Shown here: piece by piece, positions 1 to 8,940 of the stretch | Numbering within the stretch: position 1 is the stretch's first letter | Layout of the letters: every line of letters starts with the position of its first letter | NCBI GenBank assembly: GCA_944324135.1 | Contig: CALUVE010000002.1 | Span: 51,974-115,973 of the forward strand | Direction: 5' to 3' | Origin: Candidatus Gastranaerophilales bacterium | Lineage (GTDB): Bacteria; Cyanobacteriota; Vampirovibrionia; Gastranaerophilales; Gastranaerophilaceae | Length of the DNA: 64,000 nucleotides | Made by a program: the position numbers and the translations under genes | Notes under the pieces: generated by a model | What the model was told of the DNA's origin: nothing | Seen by the model: the letters and a program-made list of their open reading frames with translations, nothing else | The model's database searches: none

Positions 1-849
1 CCTCTACCGGAGAGAGTCATAAATTCGATTAAAAAAAATAAAATTGCTCTTAAAGCACCTGTAACAACTCCGATAGGAAAAGGTTTCCGCTCTGTGAATG
101 TTCAGCTGCGCAAAACATTGGACTTGTATGCAAATTTAAGACCCTGCAAGAATTTGCCTAATGTAAAAACCAGATTTGATAATGTCGACATTGTTGTTGT
201 AAGAGAAAATACTGAGGATTTATACGCTGGAATTGAACGCCAGCCTGATGAGGATACTGCAGAAAGTATTAAAATTATCACAAGAAAAGCTTCTGAACGT
301 ATTTGTAAATTTGCGTTCGATTATGCACTTCAAAACGGACGTAAAGAGGTTTGCGTTGTCACAAAAGCTAATATTATGAAACTTTCTGACGGAATGTTTT
401 TGGAGTGTTACCGTAAAGTTGCTGAAAATTATCCTCAGATTAAAAAACGTGAAATTCTTGTGGACAATCTATGTATGCAACTTGTTCAAAAACCTGAACA
501 ATTTGACGTTCTTGTACTGCCTAATTTGTATGGGGATATTGTCTCAGACCTTTGTGCCGGTCTAATCGGCGGTTTGGGTGTTGCGCAGGGTGCAAATATC
601 GGACTTGACTACGCTGTATTTGAACCTGTTCATGGTTCTGCTCCTGATATAAAAGGGCAGAACAAAGCCAATCCTACGGCACTTTTGCTTTCAGCAATTG
701 AGATGTTGCGATATATTAAAGAAAATACCTATGCAGAAAAAATTGAGAGAGCCTTATTCAAAACTCTTGAATCTGGTATTTGCACCCCTGACCTCGGCGG
801 GAATTGCAGTACAACCGAATTCCGTGATGCTCTAATCTCAAACTTATAA
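1..849 (+). CDS. Isocitrate dehydrogenase (NAD-type), 5' truncated by window edge
   Basis: This is the C-terminal portion of a beta-decarboxylating dehydrogenase of the isocitrate/isopropylmalate family. The frame is open from base 1 and the first visible residues (PLPERVINSIKKNKIALKAP) are already family sequence, so the true start lies outside the window. The substrate loop RENTEDLYAGIE is the form seen in NAD-dependent isocitrate and homoisocitrate dehydrogenases. Also present are the metal-binding segment YGDIVSDLCAGLIGG and the nucleotide-binding segment EPVHGSAPDIKGQ followed by ANPTALLLSAIEML. The expected reaction is oxidative decarboxylation of isocitrate to 2-oxoglutarate in the cytoplasm, probably for glutamate supply in an organism with an incomplete TCA cycle (inference). 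Isopropylmalate or homoisocitrate as substrate cannot be excluded without the N-terminus. Its stop overlaps the end of the converging small gene by six bases. Confidence 0.88.
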   Translation, partial: PLPERVINSIKKNKIALKAPVTTPIGKGFRSVNVQLRKTLDLYANLRPCKNLPNVKTRFDNVDIVVVRENTEDLYAGIERQPDEDTAESIKIITRKASERICKFAFDYALQNGRKEVCVVTKANIMKLSDGMFLECYRKVAENYPQIKKREILVDNLCMQLVQKPEQFDVLVLPNLYGDIVSDLCAGLIGGLGVAQGANIGLDYAVFEPVHGSAPDIKGQNKANPTALLLSAIEMLRYIKENTYAEKIERALFKTLESGICTPDLGGNCSTTEFRDALISNL

Positions 850-1152
850 CAATCCTAAATCGTTCAGAAATCTTTTGTTGTCAGCAAGCATTGAGAGTTT
901 TTCGTCAATGAACGGATCTGTGACGCCATCATCAAAAAGTTCTTTAACCATTTCATTGTGGTCTGTGTTTTCGGGATTAGAAAGAACGAGTTTTGAAAAA
1001 TTTTTAATGTCACATTCTTTTTCGTAAAGTTTGACAGCTTTTTTGGTCAGCCCGTCCATAAACTCATTTCCGCCTTTTTCTATCGGACAGGAAATGTTTT
1101 CATTTACCGCCTTATTCTCTTTTCTGAGTCTTAATGCTAATTTTTTGAACAT
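844..1152 (-). CDS. Small hypothetical protein (102 aa)
   Basis: I do not recognise this family. The product is 102 residues, with a basic N-terminus (MFKKLALRLRKENK), two cysteines (about 22 and 48) and a mostly helical, acidic C-terminal half. There is no signal peptide or membrane segment. It converges on the isocitrate dehydrogenase gene with a six-base overlap at the stops. It is separated from serS by about 150 bp that must hold both divergent promoters. The ribosome site ahead of the ATG is poor (AAGGGATAGAG), so the internal Met at residue 32 is a possible alternative start. Confidence 0.5.
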   Translation of the reverse strand: MFKKLALRLRKENKAVNENISCPIEKGGNEFMDGLTKKAVKLYEKECDIKNFSKLVLSNPENTDHNEMVKELFDDGVTDPFIDEKLSMLADNKRFLNDLGLL

Positions 1153-1303
1153 ACACTCTATCCCTTCATTTTCATTATAAAATATTTTGTAGTAAAGTCT
1201 ATCAATCTAAAGATTTATTTAAGGATATTTTATTCTTGATTAATACTTGTATTTGAATTAGAATTATAATGCTTTAAGAATATATAAGAAAGAGGTTTTA
1301 CAG

Positions 1304-2569
1304 ATGCTTGATATCAAACTGATTAGAGAAAATCCGGATAAAATAAATGAACTTTTAAAACGCAGAAACCCTGATTTGTCAATAGATGAGGTTATTGAAA
1401 TAGACGTTGAACGCCGCAAAATTCAAACTCAGGCTGATGAACTCAGAGCAAAAAGAAAAAGTGAATCACAAAAAATCGGTGAATTAAAGAAAAAAGGTGA
1501 AAACACTGATGCAATTCAGGAAGATGTCAGAAAAATCGGTGATGAAATCAAGACTCTTGAGGAAAAGCAAACAGAATTAGATGCAAAACAGCGTGATATT
1601 TTGCTGCATATCCCGAATATTCCGGATGAAACAACTCCGATCGGGGCTTCTGAAGATGATAACGTTGAAGTTTACAAATGGGGTGAACCTCGTAAATTTG
1701 ATTTCGAATTCAAGGCTCACTGGGATTTGTGTGAAGAGAAAAATCTTGTTGATTTTGAGCGCGGTGTAAAACTTTCACAAAGCCGCTTTACTCTTTACCG
1801 CGGCAAGGGCGCCAAGCTGGAACGTGCAATTATCAACTTTTTCCTTGATTATCATACAGGTGAACAAGGTTATGAAGAAATTCTGCCGCCTTTTATGGCA
1901 AATGCAGCTACAATGACCGGCACAGGCCAGCTTCCGAAATTCAAGGAGGATATGTACAAGTGTGTTGATGAAGATTTGTACTTGATTCCGACCGCTGAAG
2001 TTCCTGTTACAAATATCTATGCCGGTGAAATTTTGTCTGAAGATGATTTGCCTATGTATATGACGGCATATACTCCTTGCTTCCGTCGTGAGGCCGGTTC
2101 TGCAGGAAAAGATACAAGAGGTTTAATCAGAGTTCACCAGTTTAATAAAGTTGAACTTGTAAAACTGTGTACTCCTCAGTCAAGTAAAGATGAACACGAA
2201 AAATTGACTGAAGATGCTGAAAAAATGCTCCAGTTACTTGAACTTCCATACAGAAGAGAAGCTCTATGTACTGCTGATATCGGTTTTTCAGCTAACAAAT
2301 GCTGGGATTTGGAAGTTTGGATGCCGTCTTATGGTACTTACAAAGAGATTTCAAGCTGTTCAAATTATGGCGATTATCAAGCTAGACGTGCAAATATACG
2401 CTACCGTGACAAAGATACCGGTAAAGTGCAATTTGTACATACAATTAACGGTTCAGGACTTGCTGTCGGCAGAACTTTTGCAGCCATTGTCGAAAATTAC
2501 CAGCAGGCTGACGGTACTATCATTATTCCGGAAGTTCTCAGAAAATATACCGGTTTCGATAAAATATAA
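1304..2569 (+). CDS. serS: Seryl-tRNA synthetase
   Basis: This class II aminoacyl-tRNA synthetase charges tRNA-Ser (and tRNA-Sec where present) with serine. At 421 residues it matches the bacterial family length. Residues 1-110 form the two-stranded tRNA-binding coiled coil (rich in Lys/Glu, with [20 protein letters not shown]). The catalytic core follows, with TAEVPVTN near 230, motif 2 as [15 protein letters not shown], and motif 3 as [17 protein letters not shown] near 381-397. The ATG follows a good ribosome site (AAGAAAGAGG, eight bases upstream). A TATAAT box lies at 1265-1270, but no good -35 is visible. The helicase gene starts nine bases after the stop, so the two are probably co-transcribed. 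Confidence 0.97.
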   Translation: MLDIKLIRENPDKINELLKRRNPDLSIDEVIEIDVERRKIQTQADELRAKRKSESQKIGELKKKGENTDAIQEDVRKIGDEIKTLEEKQTELDAKQRDILLHIPNIPDETTPIGASEDDNVEVYKWGEPRKFDFEFKAHWDLCEEKNLVDFERGVKLSQSRFTLYRGKGAKLERAIINFFLDYHTGEQGYEEILPPFMANAATMTGTGQLPKFKEDMYKCVDEDLYLIPTAEVPVTNIYAGEILSEDDLPMYMTAYTPCFRREAGSAGKDTRGLIRVHQFNKVELVKLCTPQSSKDEHEKLTEDAEKMLQLLELPYRREALCTADIGFSANKCWDLEVWMPSYGTYKEISSCSNYGDYQARRANIRYRDKDTGKVQFVHTINGSGLAVGRTFAAIVENYQQADGTIIIPEVLRKYTGFDKI

Positions 2570-2578
2570 AGGGTTAGG

Positions 2579-4870
2579 ATGTACGAATTTCCGTTTGAAC
2601 TGGATGAATTTCAAAAAGATGCCTGTAACTGTATAGACAACGGCGAAAGTGTCGTTGTTTGCGCGCCTACAGGTGCTGGTAAAACGGTAATCGCTCAGCA
2701 CGCTATCCATCGCGCACTTGAGCAGGGCTTGAGGGTGTTTTACACTACTCCTCTAAAGGCTCTTTCTAATCAGAAGTTTTATGATTTTGGAGAAAAATAC
2801 GGTACTGAAAAGGTTGGTCTTTTAACTGGAGATACTTCTATAAATCGTAACGCGCAGATTGTTGTTATGACTACAGAGGTTTTCAGAAATATGCTCTACG
2901 GTACAAACTTTGGTGCTGTTGCAGACAACATGAAAGATGTCAGGTATGTTGTCCTTGATGAAGTTCACTATATGAATGATGAGCAGCGCGGTACTGTTTG
3001 GGAAGAAAGTATTATCTACTGTCCTACAAACGTTCAAATTATAGCCCTGTCTGCAACAGTTGCTAACGCGCAGGAGCTTACGGATTGGATTAATACTGTT
3101 CATTCCAAAACTGAACTTGTTGACACTGATTTCCGCCCTGTTCCGTTGAGATTTTTTTATTTTGACAGTTCTCAGCCCTATAAGTTGCTCCCGCTATTGA
3201 CTCCAAGCGGGCAATTGAATAAAAAAATTAAACCAGAAAAACGTGATTTTCACAGAGGTAAACGTAAATCACCAAAATCGCCAGTAGTTGATGTTGTTAG
3301 AAATCTTTATCAGAGCGATATGTTACCTGCTATTTATTTTACTTTCTCACGCAAAAAATGTGACGAACAGATGGAAAGATGCGCCTCTTTAGAACTTGTT
3401 ACACGTGAGGAACAGGCTCAAATTAAACAGTTTATTGATGAATATATAGCGGAGTATCCTCATCTTTATAACAACAAACATCTTGATTATCTTATGTGCG
3501 GGGTTGCCTCTCACCACGCGGGACTTTTGCCGGCCTGGAAAAATCTTGTTGAAAAATTATTTCAGAAAGGTTTGATAAAAGTTGTATTCGCGACAGAAAC
3601 ACTCGCTGCCGGCATAAATATGCCTGCGCGTACAACTGTTATCAGTTCGACAAGCAAGCGTACGGATAGCGGGCACAGAATGCTTACTGCCAGCGAATTC
3701 CTCCAGATGTCCGGTCGTGCCGGTCGACGCGGTATGGATGAAGTTGGTTATGTTGTAATTGTAGGTACACAATTCCAGACTCCGGAAGAAGTTGCTGAAC
3801 TTGTTCTGAGTGATGCCAACCCTCTCGAAAGCCGCTTTGCACCAGGATACTCTATGGTTTTGAACCTCCTTCAGCGTTTTAGTCTTGATGAGGCAAAGGA
3901 GTTAATCCTGAAAAGTTTCGGGTATTTTTCTTCAGGTTCAAGGCTCCAGCCGCTTTTAAAACAGTATGACCTGAATGAGGCTGAAATTAAACAGAGAGAT
4001 TTTGTCTGCCCGTTCAAGTTGACTGATGCCGACTTACACGAATATGATAAGATGCGTCATATTTATGTTCAAAATCGCCAGACTTATAAGAAAATTCTTA
4101 AGCAAGAAAAAAATAAAAACAGACCTCTTTCTGAAGAAGTTATACAGTTCGGGCAGCAAAACAAAGAACTGCTTAATAAAATGCACAATTATAGGTGTGA
4201 TACTTGTAAACTTTACAAAAAACATTCAAAAAATGTTGAAGTTATTGCAAGAATTTATGCTCGTCAGCATAAACTTGAAAAAGAAATGGAGCGTCAACGG
4301 GACATTTTCTGGAATAAATTTCTTTCCCATAGAAGCGTTCTAATTGATTTTGGCTATCTGAAAGAAGATTATCCTACAGATTGGGGTAAGACTACTTCTC
4401 AAATCCGTTCTGAGAATGAACTCTATCTTTCTCAAATCATATTTTCTGATGCTCTTCAAAATTTAACCCCTGCTCAGCTTGCTGCGGTTGTTTCGGCTGT
4501 TACTACTGAAGAACAGCGCACTGATATGATGTACGGGCTCCCTCTGTCTGAACCTGTTAGAAAATCGCTTAATTTAATCCGTAACATTAGAAGAAAAATT
4601 GATAAAGTTCAAAAACGCTACTCTGTAGAAGCTCCTTTGTATATAAATCCTTTTTACAGTTCACTGATTGAACTCTGGGTAGATGGCGCAGAGTGGGAAA
4701 CAATTGCTGAATCTCTTGATGTTGGTGAAGGCGATATTGTCAGAAGCTTTAAACGTACTGTTGATGTACTAAGACAATTTACAACCATAGACAATGTGCC
4801 GGAATGGCTTGTGTTTACCGCTCGAGAGGCAATTGATAAAATTCTTAGAGAACCTGTTGATTTAGATTAA
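2579..4870 (+). CDS. Ski2/Mtr4-like DEAD/DEAH-box RNA helicase with DSHCT domain
   Basis: This is a superfamily II helicase of 763 residues. The Walker A motif APTGAGKT lies near 29-36, the DEVHYM box (DExH) near 127, SATVAN near 159 and motif VI QMSGRAGRRGMD near 377-388. The last 170 residues resemble the DSHCT domain of Ski2/Dob1 proteins (LSQIIFSDALQNLTPAQLAA, then LYINPFYSSLIELW). Long bacterial Ski2-like helicases of this type are typical of Cyanobacteria and Actinobacteria, and probably unwind RNA during processing or decay (family knowledge). A Lys/Arg-rich stretch near 215-230 and a cysteine pair (CDTCK, near 540) lie between domains. It sits nine bases after serS and probably relies on that promoter. 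Confidence 0.9.
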   Translation: MYEFPFELDEFQKDACNCIDNGESVVVCAPTGAGKTVIAQHAIHRALEQGLRVFYTTPLKALSNQKFYDFGEKYGTEKVGLLTGDTSINRNAQIVVMTTEVFRNMLYGTNFGAVADNMKDVRYVVLDEVHYMNDEQRGTVWEESIIYCPTNVQIIALSATVANAQELTDWINTVHSKTELVDTDFRPVPLRFFYFDSSQPYKLLPLLTPSGQLNKKIKPEKRDFHRGKRKSPKSPVVDVVRNLYQSDMLPAIYFTFSRKKCDEQMERCASLELVTREEQAQIKQFIDEYIAEYPHLYNNKHLDYLMCGVASHHAGLLPAWKNLVEKLFQKGLIKVVFATETLAAGINMPARTTVISSTSKRTDSGHRMLTASEFLQMSGRAGRRGMDEVGYVVIVGTQFQTPEEVAELVLSDANPLESRFAPGYSMVLNLLQRFSLDEAKELILKSFGYFSSGSRLQPLLKQYDLNEAEIKQRDFVCPFKLTDADLHEYDKMRHIYVQNRQTYKKILKQEKNKNRPLSEEVIQFGQQNKELLNKMHNYRCDTCKLYKKHSKNVEVIARIYARQHKLEKEMERQRDIFWNKFLSHRSVLIDFGYLKEDYPTDWGKTTSQIRSENELYLSQIIFSDALQNLTPAQLAAVVSAVTTEEQRTDMMYGLPLSEPVRKSLNLIRNIRRKIDKVQKRYSVEAPLYINPFYSSLIELWVDGAEWETIAESLDVGEGDIVRSFKRTVDVLRQFTTIDNVPEWLVFTAREAIDKILREPVDLD

Positions 4871-4949
4871 TCCGCGTAAATTCTTGATATAGTGTTATTT
4901 AAACACTATAAAACCCTGTAAATTATTGCTATTATTACCTTTAAGCCCC

Positions 4950-4978
4950 TTGACATTTTTCTAAAAATATGTTACAAT
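4950..4978 (+). promoter_or_regulatory. Consensus sigma70-type promoter
   Basis: TTGACA at 4950-4955 and TACAAT at 4973-4978 are separated by exactly 17 bases. Transcription should start near 4985, giving a leader of about 100 nt before the ATG at 5089. The leader contains short inverted segments (AGTGTTATTCC with CCACACCACT), but no riboswitch family that I recognise. Confidence 0.75.
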
Positions 4979-5088
4979 AGTAGTAGGAAGTTCCTAACGG
5001 TTATTTAGGTTTCTGATGAGTGTTATTCCCCACACCACTCTAAAATAAAAAAGGTATCCGCGTACTACAAGACTTAACAGGTGGCACT

Positions 5089-6342
5089 ATGGATACTATT
5101 TTAGCGCGCCCGTACGGGCTGAACGGTAAAGATATCGCAGGTATAATCGGCAGTCTCTTCAATCTTTCGATTATAGGGGTACTGGTATGTTCACAAGTTT
5201 GGGTACTCGCAATGTCTGACGAAGTCAGGGTTGCGAGTGCCGCTGTACAAAAAATGAATGTTAGTGTCGGGCGGCAGATTATGGAAGAAATTTCACCGGA
5301 GCTGAAAGAGGAAAAATTTAACAAATCTGTGCGGGATAAGTATCCAAAGGCAGCAATCAATGATGTTAAGCGCGGGGTAAAGCATATTAAAATTACAAAA
5401 TACTTTAGCGGGCGCCCTGTGAGGATTAACATTGTTGAGGCTGATTTAAAACTTGCTAATCTGGTTATAAAGCCGGAACTGGCATCCGAGAAATTAAACA
5501 GCAGGCGCTCAATAAAAAATATCGCAAAGAAAAGTTCCTCGCTCGTTGCTTTAAACGGAACGTATTTCAAACCCCAGACGGGTGTTCCTATCGGAACTTT
5601 GATGATTGACGGTAAACTTATGACAGGTCCGATGTATGATAGAGTTGCTTTAGGTGTTTTTGATGAAGGTTTTGATATTGCAAGGGTTAGTTTAGACGCA
5701 AAGGTTAAATCAGACGGTAAAATTATTAAGATTGATAATGTTAATCAGCAGCGTACTCTTTCTACGCATGTATTATTGTATACCCCTGAGTGGGGAACAA
5801 CAGCGCCACGTAGTCCGAAATACGGATATCAAATTGCAGTTAGCGACGGCAGAATTGTTTCAACTTCAACTGCAGCTTTGCAAATTCCTGCAGACGGCTA
5901 TGTAATTGTTGGTCCAAAGTCGATTTTGAGTGCATATGAAACTGGTAAAAAAATTAAGCTGAATATAAAGACACTACCAGAGTGGAAAAATGTTAAACAC
6001 ATTATAAGCGGCGGCCCGTATCTTGTGAAAGACGGTTCAGTATTTGTTGATGTTACCGCGCAGAAGCTTCACTCAATCACCGGTCGCAATCCACGCAGTG
6101 CAATCGGTTATACTGCAGATAACAGGCTGATTTTAGTTGCGGTTGACGGACGTGAGGGAGCATCGGTCGGTCTGACCCTTTCCGAGCTTGCCGGTTTTAT
6201 GAAAAGTATCGGCTGTACTAGCGCAATCAATCTTGATGGCGGCGGTTCAACAGTTATGTATGTAAACGGGAATATTGTTAATAACCCTAAAGTCCACGGC
6301 GGCATTCCGCTTTCAAATGCTGTTGTACTTTCCGCAAGTTAG
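5089..6342 (+). CDS. Membrane-anchored phosphodiester glycosidase (NAGPA family)
   Basis: The 417-residue product has one hydrophobic segment near 17-44 (signal anchor), an 80-residue spacer, and a C-terminal phosphodiester glycosidase domain. The domain signatures are LVALNGTYFKPQTGVPIGT, the turn GRNPRSAIGYT and the family-defining NLDGGGSTVMYVNG near 381. Members remove N-acetylglucosamine from phosphodiester-linked glycans and are often linked to exopolysaccharide or cell-surface polymers in bacteria. The active domain should lie outside the cytoplasmic membrane. The ATG at 5089 follows GGTGG. It has its own strong promoter and about a 100-nt leader, and ends 10 bp before the converging Tic20-like gene. 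The precise substrate is unknown. Confidence 0.87.
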   Translation: MDTILARPYGLNGKDIAGIIGSLFNLSIIGVLVCSQVWVLAMSDEVRVASAAVQKMNVSVGRQIMEEISPELKEEKFNKSVRDKYPKAAINDVKRGVKHIKITKYFSGRPVRINIVEADLKLANLVIKPELASEKLNSRRSIKNIAKKSSSLVALNGTYFKPQTGVPIGTLMIDGKLMTGPMYDRVALGVFDEGFDIARVSLDAKVKSDGKIIKIDNVNQQRTLSTHVLLYTPEWGTTAPRSPKYGYQIAVSDGRIVSTSTAALQIPADGYVIVGPKSILSAYETGKKIKLNIKTLPEWKNVKHIISGGPYLVKDGSVFVDVTAQKLHSITGRNPRSAIGYTADNRLILVAVDGREGASVGLTLSELAGFMKSIGCTSAINLDGGGSTVMYVNGNIVNNPKVHGGIPLSNAVVLSAS

Positions 6343-6352
6343 AAGATGGGGC

Positions 6353-6772
6353 TTATCTTACGTTATAGCCGATAATATCAGAAACGTACGGAATTTTTGT
6401 ATACTTGCCTGCAAAAGATGTAATTATACAGTAAATTAGTAATCCGTATATGAAAATTTGTACAACCGAGTAGCCGACAAGTACAGGCATATTCAGTAAA
6501 AATATAACTTGTGCAGTGATTTTGTTCAGAATAGGAATCATGCTGAAGAATTGGACTATAAATGATATTAAGAAAGACAGAAGCACATATCCTATTGATA
6601 GAAATATAGACTGAAATACGTGGAATGTTAAAAATTTGGTAAGTCTTAAACCGGCAAATTTTGATATTATGAGCCACGCACAGCCGACAAAACCCACAGT
6701 AAAGTAACTGAGCGCAGCTACAATGCGCTCAATCATAAAAGGTTTATTAAATTCATTATTATCAGGGTACAT
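6353..6772 (-). CDS. Tic20-family integral membrane protein
   Basis: The product is 139 residues with four likely transmembrane helices and short hydrophilic ends. Two regions match the cyanobacterial/plastid Tic20 family as I remember it: the central LTFHVFQSIFLSIGYVLLSF (compare RFNTMQAILLDIVLFL in cyanobacterial Tic20), and the end, VGYSVVQ followed by KIPYVSDIIGYNVR (compare AEIPAISDAAYMQVR). The family contributes to the chloroplast inner-envelope translocon; its bacterial role is unclear. It overlaps the start of its minus-strand neighbour (the TPR protein stop/ATG junction at 6772), so the two are translationally coupled. A DUF4870-type membrane protein is the main alternative. Confidence 0.65.
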   Translation of the reverse strand: MYPDNNEFNKPFMIERIVAALSYFTVGFVGCAWLIISKFAGLRLTKFLTFHVFQSIFLSIGYVLLSFLISFIVQFFSMIPILNKITAQVIFLLNMPVLVGYSVVQIFIYGLLIYCIITSFAGKYTKIPYVSDIIGYNVR

Positions 6773-7845
6773 TAGTGTACCTCCAGTTCTCCTGCACGTT
6801 TTTTGTCTATATATTCGTCAACAATTTGCAGGTAAATGAGTTTAAATTCGTCATTCTCCGGTTCAATTTTCATCGAAGCACGGTAGGATGCAATAGCAGG
6901 CTCAATCTCACCTTTGAGATAATGAGCATTGCCCAAAAGCATATATGTTTCAGCTGAATTTGGTTTGAGCTTGAGAGTTTCTTTGTACAAATCCATAGCC
7001 ATATCAAGCTGGTTGAAGTTTGTATAAAGGTTTGCAAGCAAAATCTGCGCATTTATCTCTTTAGGCTGTTGATTGATTGCACGTTTGTACATTTCAACTG
7101 CTACATCATATTCTTGGAACTCGGAAAGTGCCATTGCATAACAAATATATGCTTTGTAATTGTCACCGTCCATTGTAAGAGCTTTTTCAAAATAGTGGTA
7201 AGCCTGTTCTCTCTCTTTCATAAGTGTGAGTGTATTACCAATACAAATCGCAACTATTTTGTTATCCGGATTGAGGACAAAAACTTTTTTGTAGAGTTCT
7301 AATGCTGTTGCATAGTCGAAAAGTTTGAAACAAACATTCCCCATATCCACAAGAGCTGTAATATTTTCCGGATCAAGCGAAAGTGCTTTTTCATAATAAG
7401 CTTTAGCTTCAATATAGTTGTTAAAATCATAGTATAACAGTGCTATAGCATTGTAGATTTCCGGATTTGTCGCATTAAGGTCTATTGCACGATTGTAGTA
7501 GAATAGAGCTTTGTCAAAATTTTTCCACTCAGCAAATACATTACCGATATTATAATAAATCAGATAATTTTTAGGGTTGATTTCAAGAGCTTTGTTGTAG
7601 TACGAGAGTGATTTTCTGAAATCTTTTTCATAGAACCACATAGTACCCATTCCAACGAGAGCTTGGACATCTTTCGGATGGATAGTAAGCAAACTTTCAA
7701 GAACAGACATTACCTTGTCATAATCCTGCTGCTCCAGATAAAGCTCTGATAATGTGTGATAATTTTCCGCGTTTTGCGGATCTTTAGCCATTGCAAGGAT
7801 GGCATCATTAATTCTTTGTCCTAAATCGTTATTTTTATTTTCCAT
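6772..7845 (-). CDS. Tetratricopeptide-repeat protein
   Basis: This 357-residue protein is made almost entirely of about nine 34-residue TPR units. Typical units are YYNKALEINPKNYLIYYNIG, YYNRAIDLNATNPEIYNAIA and YYEKALSLDPENITALVDMG. There is no signal peptide or transmembrane helix, so it is probably a cytoplasmic scaffold. The next gene in the operon, a Tic20-like membrane protein, shares one base with its stop, making physical cooperation plausible (inference). It starts 85 bp downstream of rsfS, with a hairpin between them. Confidence 0.88.
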   Translation of the reverse strand: MENKNNDLGQRINDAILAMAKDPQNAENYHTLSELYLEQQDYDKVMSVLESLLTIHPKDVQALVGMGTMWFYEKDFRKSLSYYNKALEINPKNYLIYYNIGNVFAEWKNFDKALFYYNRAIDLNATNPEIYNAIALLYYDFNNYIEAKAYYEKALSLDPENITALVDMGNVCFKLFDYATALELYKKVFVLNPDNKIVAICIGNTLTLMKEREQAYHYFEKALTMDGDNYKAYICYAMALSEFQEYDVAVEMYKRAINQQPKEINAQILLANLYTNFNQLDMAMDLYKETLKLKPNSAETYMLLGNAHYLKGEIEPAIASYRASMKIEPENDEFKLIYLQIVDEYIDKKRAGELEVH

Positions 7846-7897
7846 GCTTTATATTTTAGCCTATTTTTTTCAGTTTGTAAAATCGTTTAGAAATGTA

Positions 7898-7928
7898 ACA
7901 AGCCCTGTAACATCAGGGCTTGTTTTTT
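7898..7928. terminator. Hairpin with T-run between rsfS and the TPR gene
   Basis: ACAAGCCCTG at 7898-7907 pairs perfectly with CAGGGCTTGT at 7914-7923 around a six-base loop. The clean T-run is on the plus side. On the minus strand, the direction in which rsfS is read, the hairpin is followed by the weaker TTACATTTC. It is probably the rsfS terminator, but orientation is ambiguous. Confidence 0.6.
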
Positions 7929-7929
7929 A

Positions 7930-8322
7930 TTATTTGTATTGTGAATAGTCTTTAGATGCCTCTTTCCATTCATCTTCCGAGATACTGAAAGCGTTGCTCC
8001 AGAATTTTTCGATAGCATAGGTTTCTCTCTCTTCTTTATGCAGAATATGAACAACAACATCTCCGTAATCAAGAAGATTCCACCTGTTTTTAGCATCATT
8101 TTCCATTCTGGCCGGCAGCCTTGAAAATAGAGTTTTGATGCGGTCTTTAACTTCTTCCATAAGCGCTTTTACATGCGGGGTTGAATCCGCAGTCGCAATT
8201 ACAAAGAAGTCAGCCAGGGAGGAAACATTACTGATATTCAGTATGGTTATATTTTTAGCCAGTTTGTCATCCAGAACTCTTGCGATGATACAGGCAAATT
8301 TATGTGAATTTAATTCTTCCAA
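7930..8322 (-). CDS. rsfS: Ribosome silencing factor RsfS (Iojap family)
   Basis: RsfS binds ribosomal protein L14 and blocks subunit joining during starvation. The 130-residue product has the family core: SLADFFVIATADSTPHVKAL, then RWNLLDYGDVVVHILHKEER and a closing YAIEKFWSNA. The frame is open upstream to a TTG at 8349, but I prefer the TTG at 8322 because AAGAAAGAGG lies six bases ahead of it. That removes an otherwise eight-base overlap with rpiB, leaving about 20 bases between the genes. RpiB and RsfS are read together. Confidence 0.9.
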   Translation of the reverse strand: MEELNSHKFACIIARVLDDKLAKNITILNISNVSSLADFFVIATADSTPHVKALMEEVKDRIKTLFSRLPARMENDAKNRWNLLDYGDVVVHILHKEERETYAIEKFWSNAFSISEDEWKEASKDYSQYK

Positions 8323-8341
8323 CTGAAGCCTCTTTCTTAAA

Positions 8342-8779
8342 CTACTCAATCATACCAACTCTGCGAGCGTGTCTGCTGCCGTTTTCGAATGCAGATTTAA
8401 GCCATATATCGACAATATCAAGAGCAAGGTGTTCGCCTATAACCCTTTCTCCGAGGCAGAGAACATTTGCGTTGTTGTGTGCGCGGGAAACTCTTGCAGA
8501 ATATGTGTCACCACAGAGCGCTGCTCTGATTCCGCGGACTTTGTTAGCGGCAATTGACATACCTATACCTGTTCCGCAAATGAGTATACCTCTGTTTGCC
8601 TGTCCTGAGATAACAAGTTCTGCTACGTCGTGGGCAATTTTCGGATAATCACATGCTTCACGGGTGTATGTTCCTACATCAGTATACGGGATGTTTCTTG
8701 ATTTCAAGTATTCTATGATTTTTTGTTTATAAAAAAATCCACCGTGATCAGAACCGATTGCTACTCTTAGGTCTTCCAT
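8342..8779 (-). CDS. rpiB: Ribose-5-phosphate isomerase B
   Basis: RpiB interconverts ribose 5-phosphate and ribulose 5-phosphate in the pentose phosphate pathway. The 145-residue product has the N-terminal GSDHGGF phosphate-binding turn, the catalytic-cysteine segment ICGTGIGMSIAANK near 65-78, and the conserved SRAHNNANVLCLGERVIG containing the active-site His. I chose the ATG at 8779, which follows AAAGGAG; a longer frame to 8815 lacks a ribosome site and adds residues outside the family. LacA/B-type sugar isomerases share the fold, but the sequence and single-gene context favour RpiB. Confidence 0.93.
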   Translation of the reverse strand: MEDLRVAIGSDHGGFFYKQKIIEYLKSRNIPYTDVGTYTREACDYPKIAHDVAELVISGQANRGILICGTGIGMSIAANKVRGIRAALCGDTYSARVSRAHNNANVLCLGERVIGEHLALDIVDIWLKSAFENGSRHARRVGMIE

Positions 8780-8886
8780 AATAATAAACACTCCTTTCTT
8801 TATGTGTGTAATCAATTATACGATTTTTTTCTGGTTTTGTAAATAATTAGACCAGTGCATTGTGCGTTATATTTTGTTTAGAAAAT

Positions 8887-8919
8887 AAAAGAGCGGAATT
8901 TTTGAAATCCCGCTCTTTT
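8887..8919 (-). terminator. Rho-independent terminator
   Basis: AAAAGAGCGG at 8887-8896 pairs with CCGCTCTTTT at 8910-8919, giving a ten-base stem with flanking A/T runs on both sides. It lies 21 bases beyond the stop of the Gly-rich protein gene that starts at 10335. Confidence 0.85.
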
Positions 8920-8940
8920 ATATTTTCAATGATTAACTTA

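Noticed and set aside
2214..2636. 140-codon plus-strand frame overlapping the end of serS
   Set aside because: It is in another frame of the conserved serS core and the helicase start; no ribosome site.
5040..5570. 176-codon open frame on the minus strand over the phosphodiester glycosidase gene
   Set aside because: The plus-strand gene has the family domain, a strong promoter and a ribosome site; the antisense product has a random-looking Ser/Phe/Ile composition.
7894..7911. Two TGTAAC copies resembling the direct-repeat operator
   Set aside because: The spacing is six bases rather than four and the copies fall in a terminator hairpin, so this is probably coincidence.
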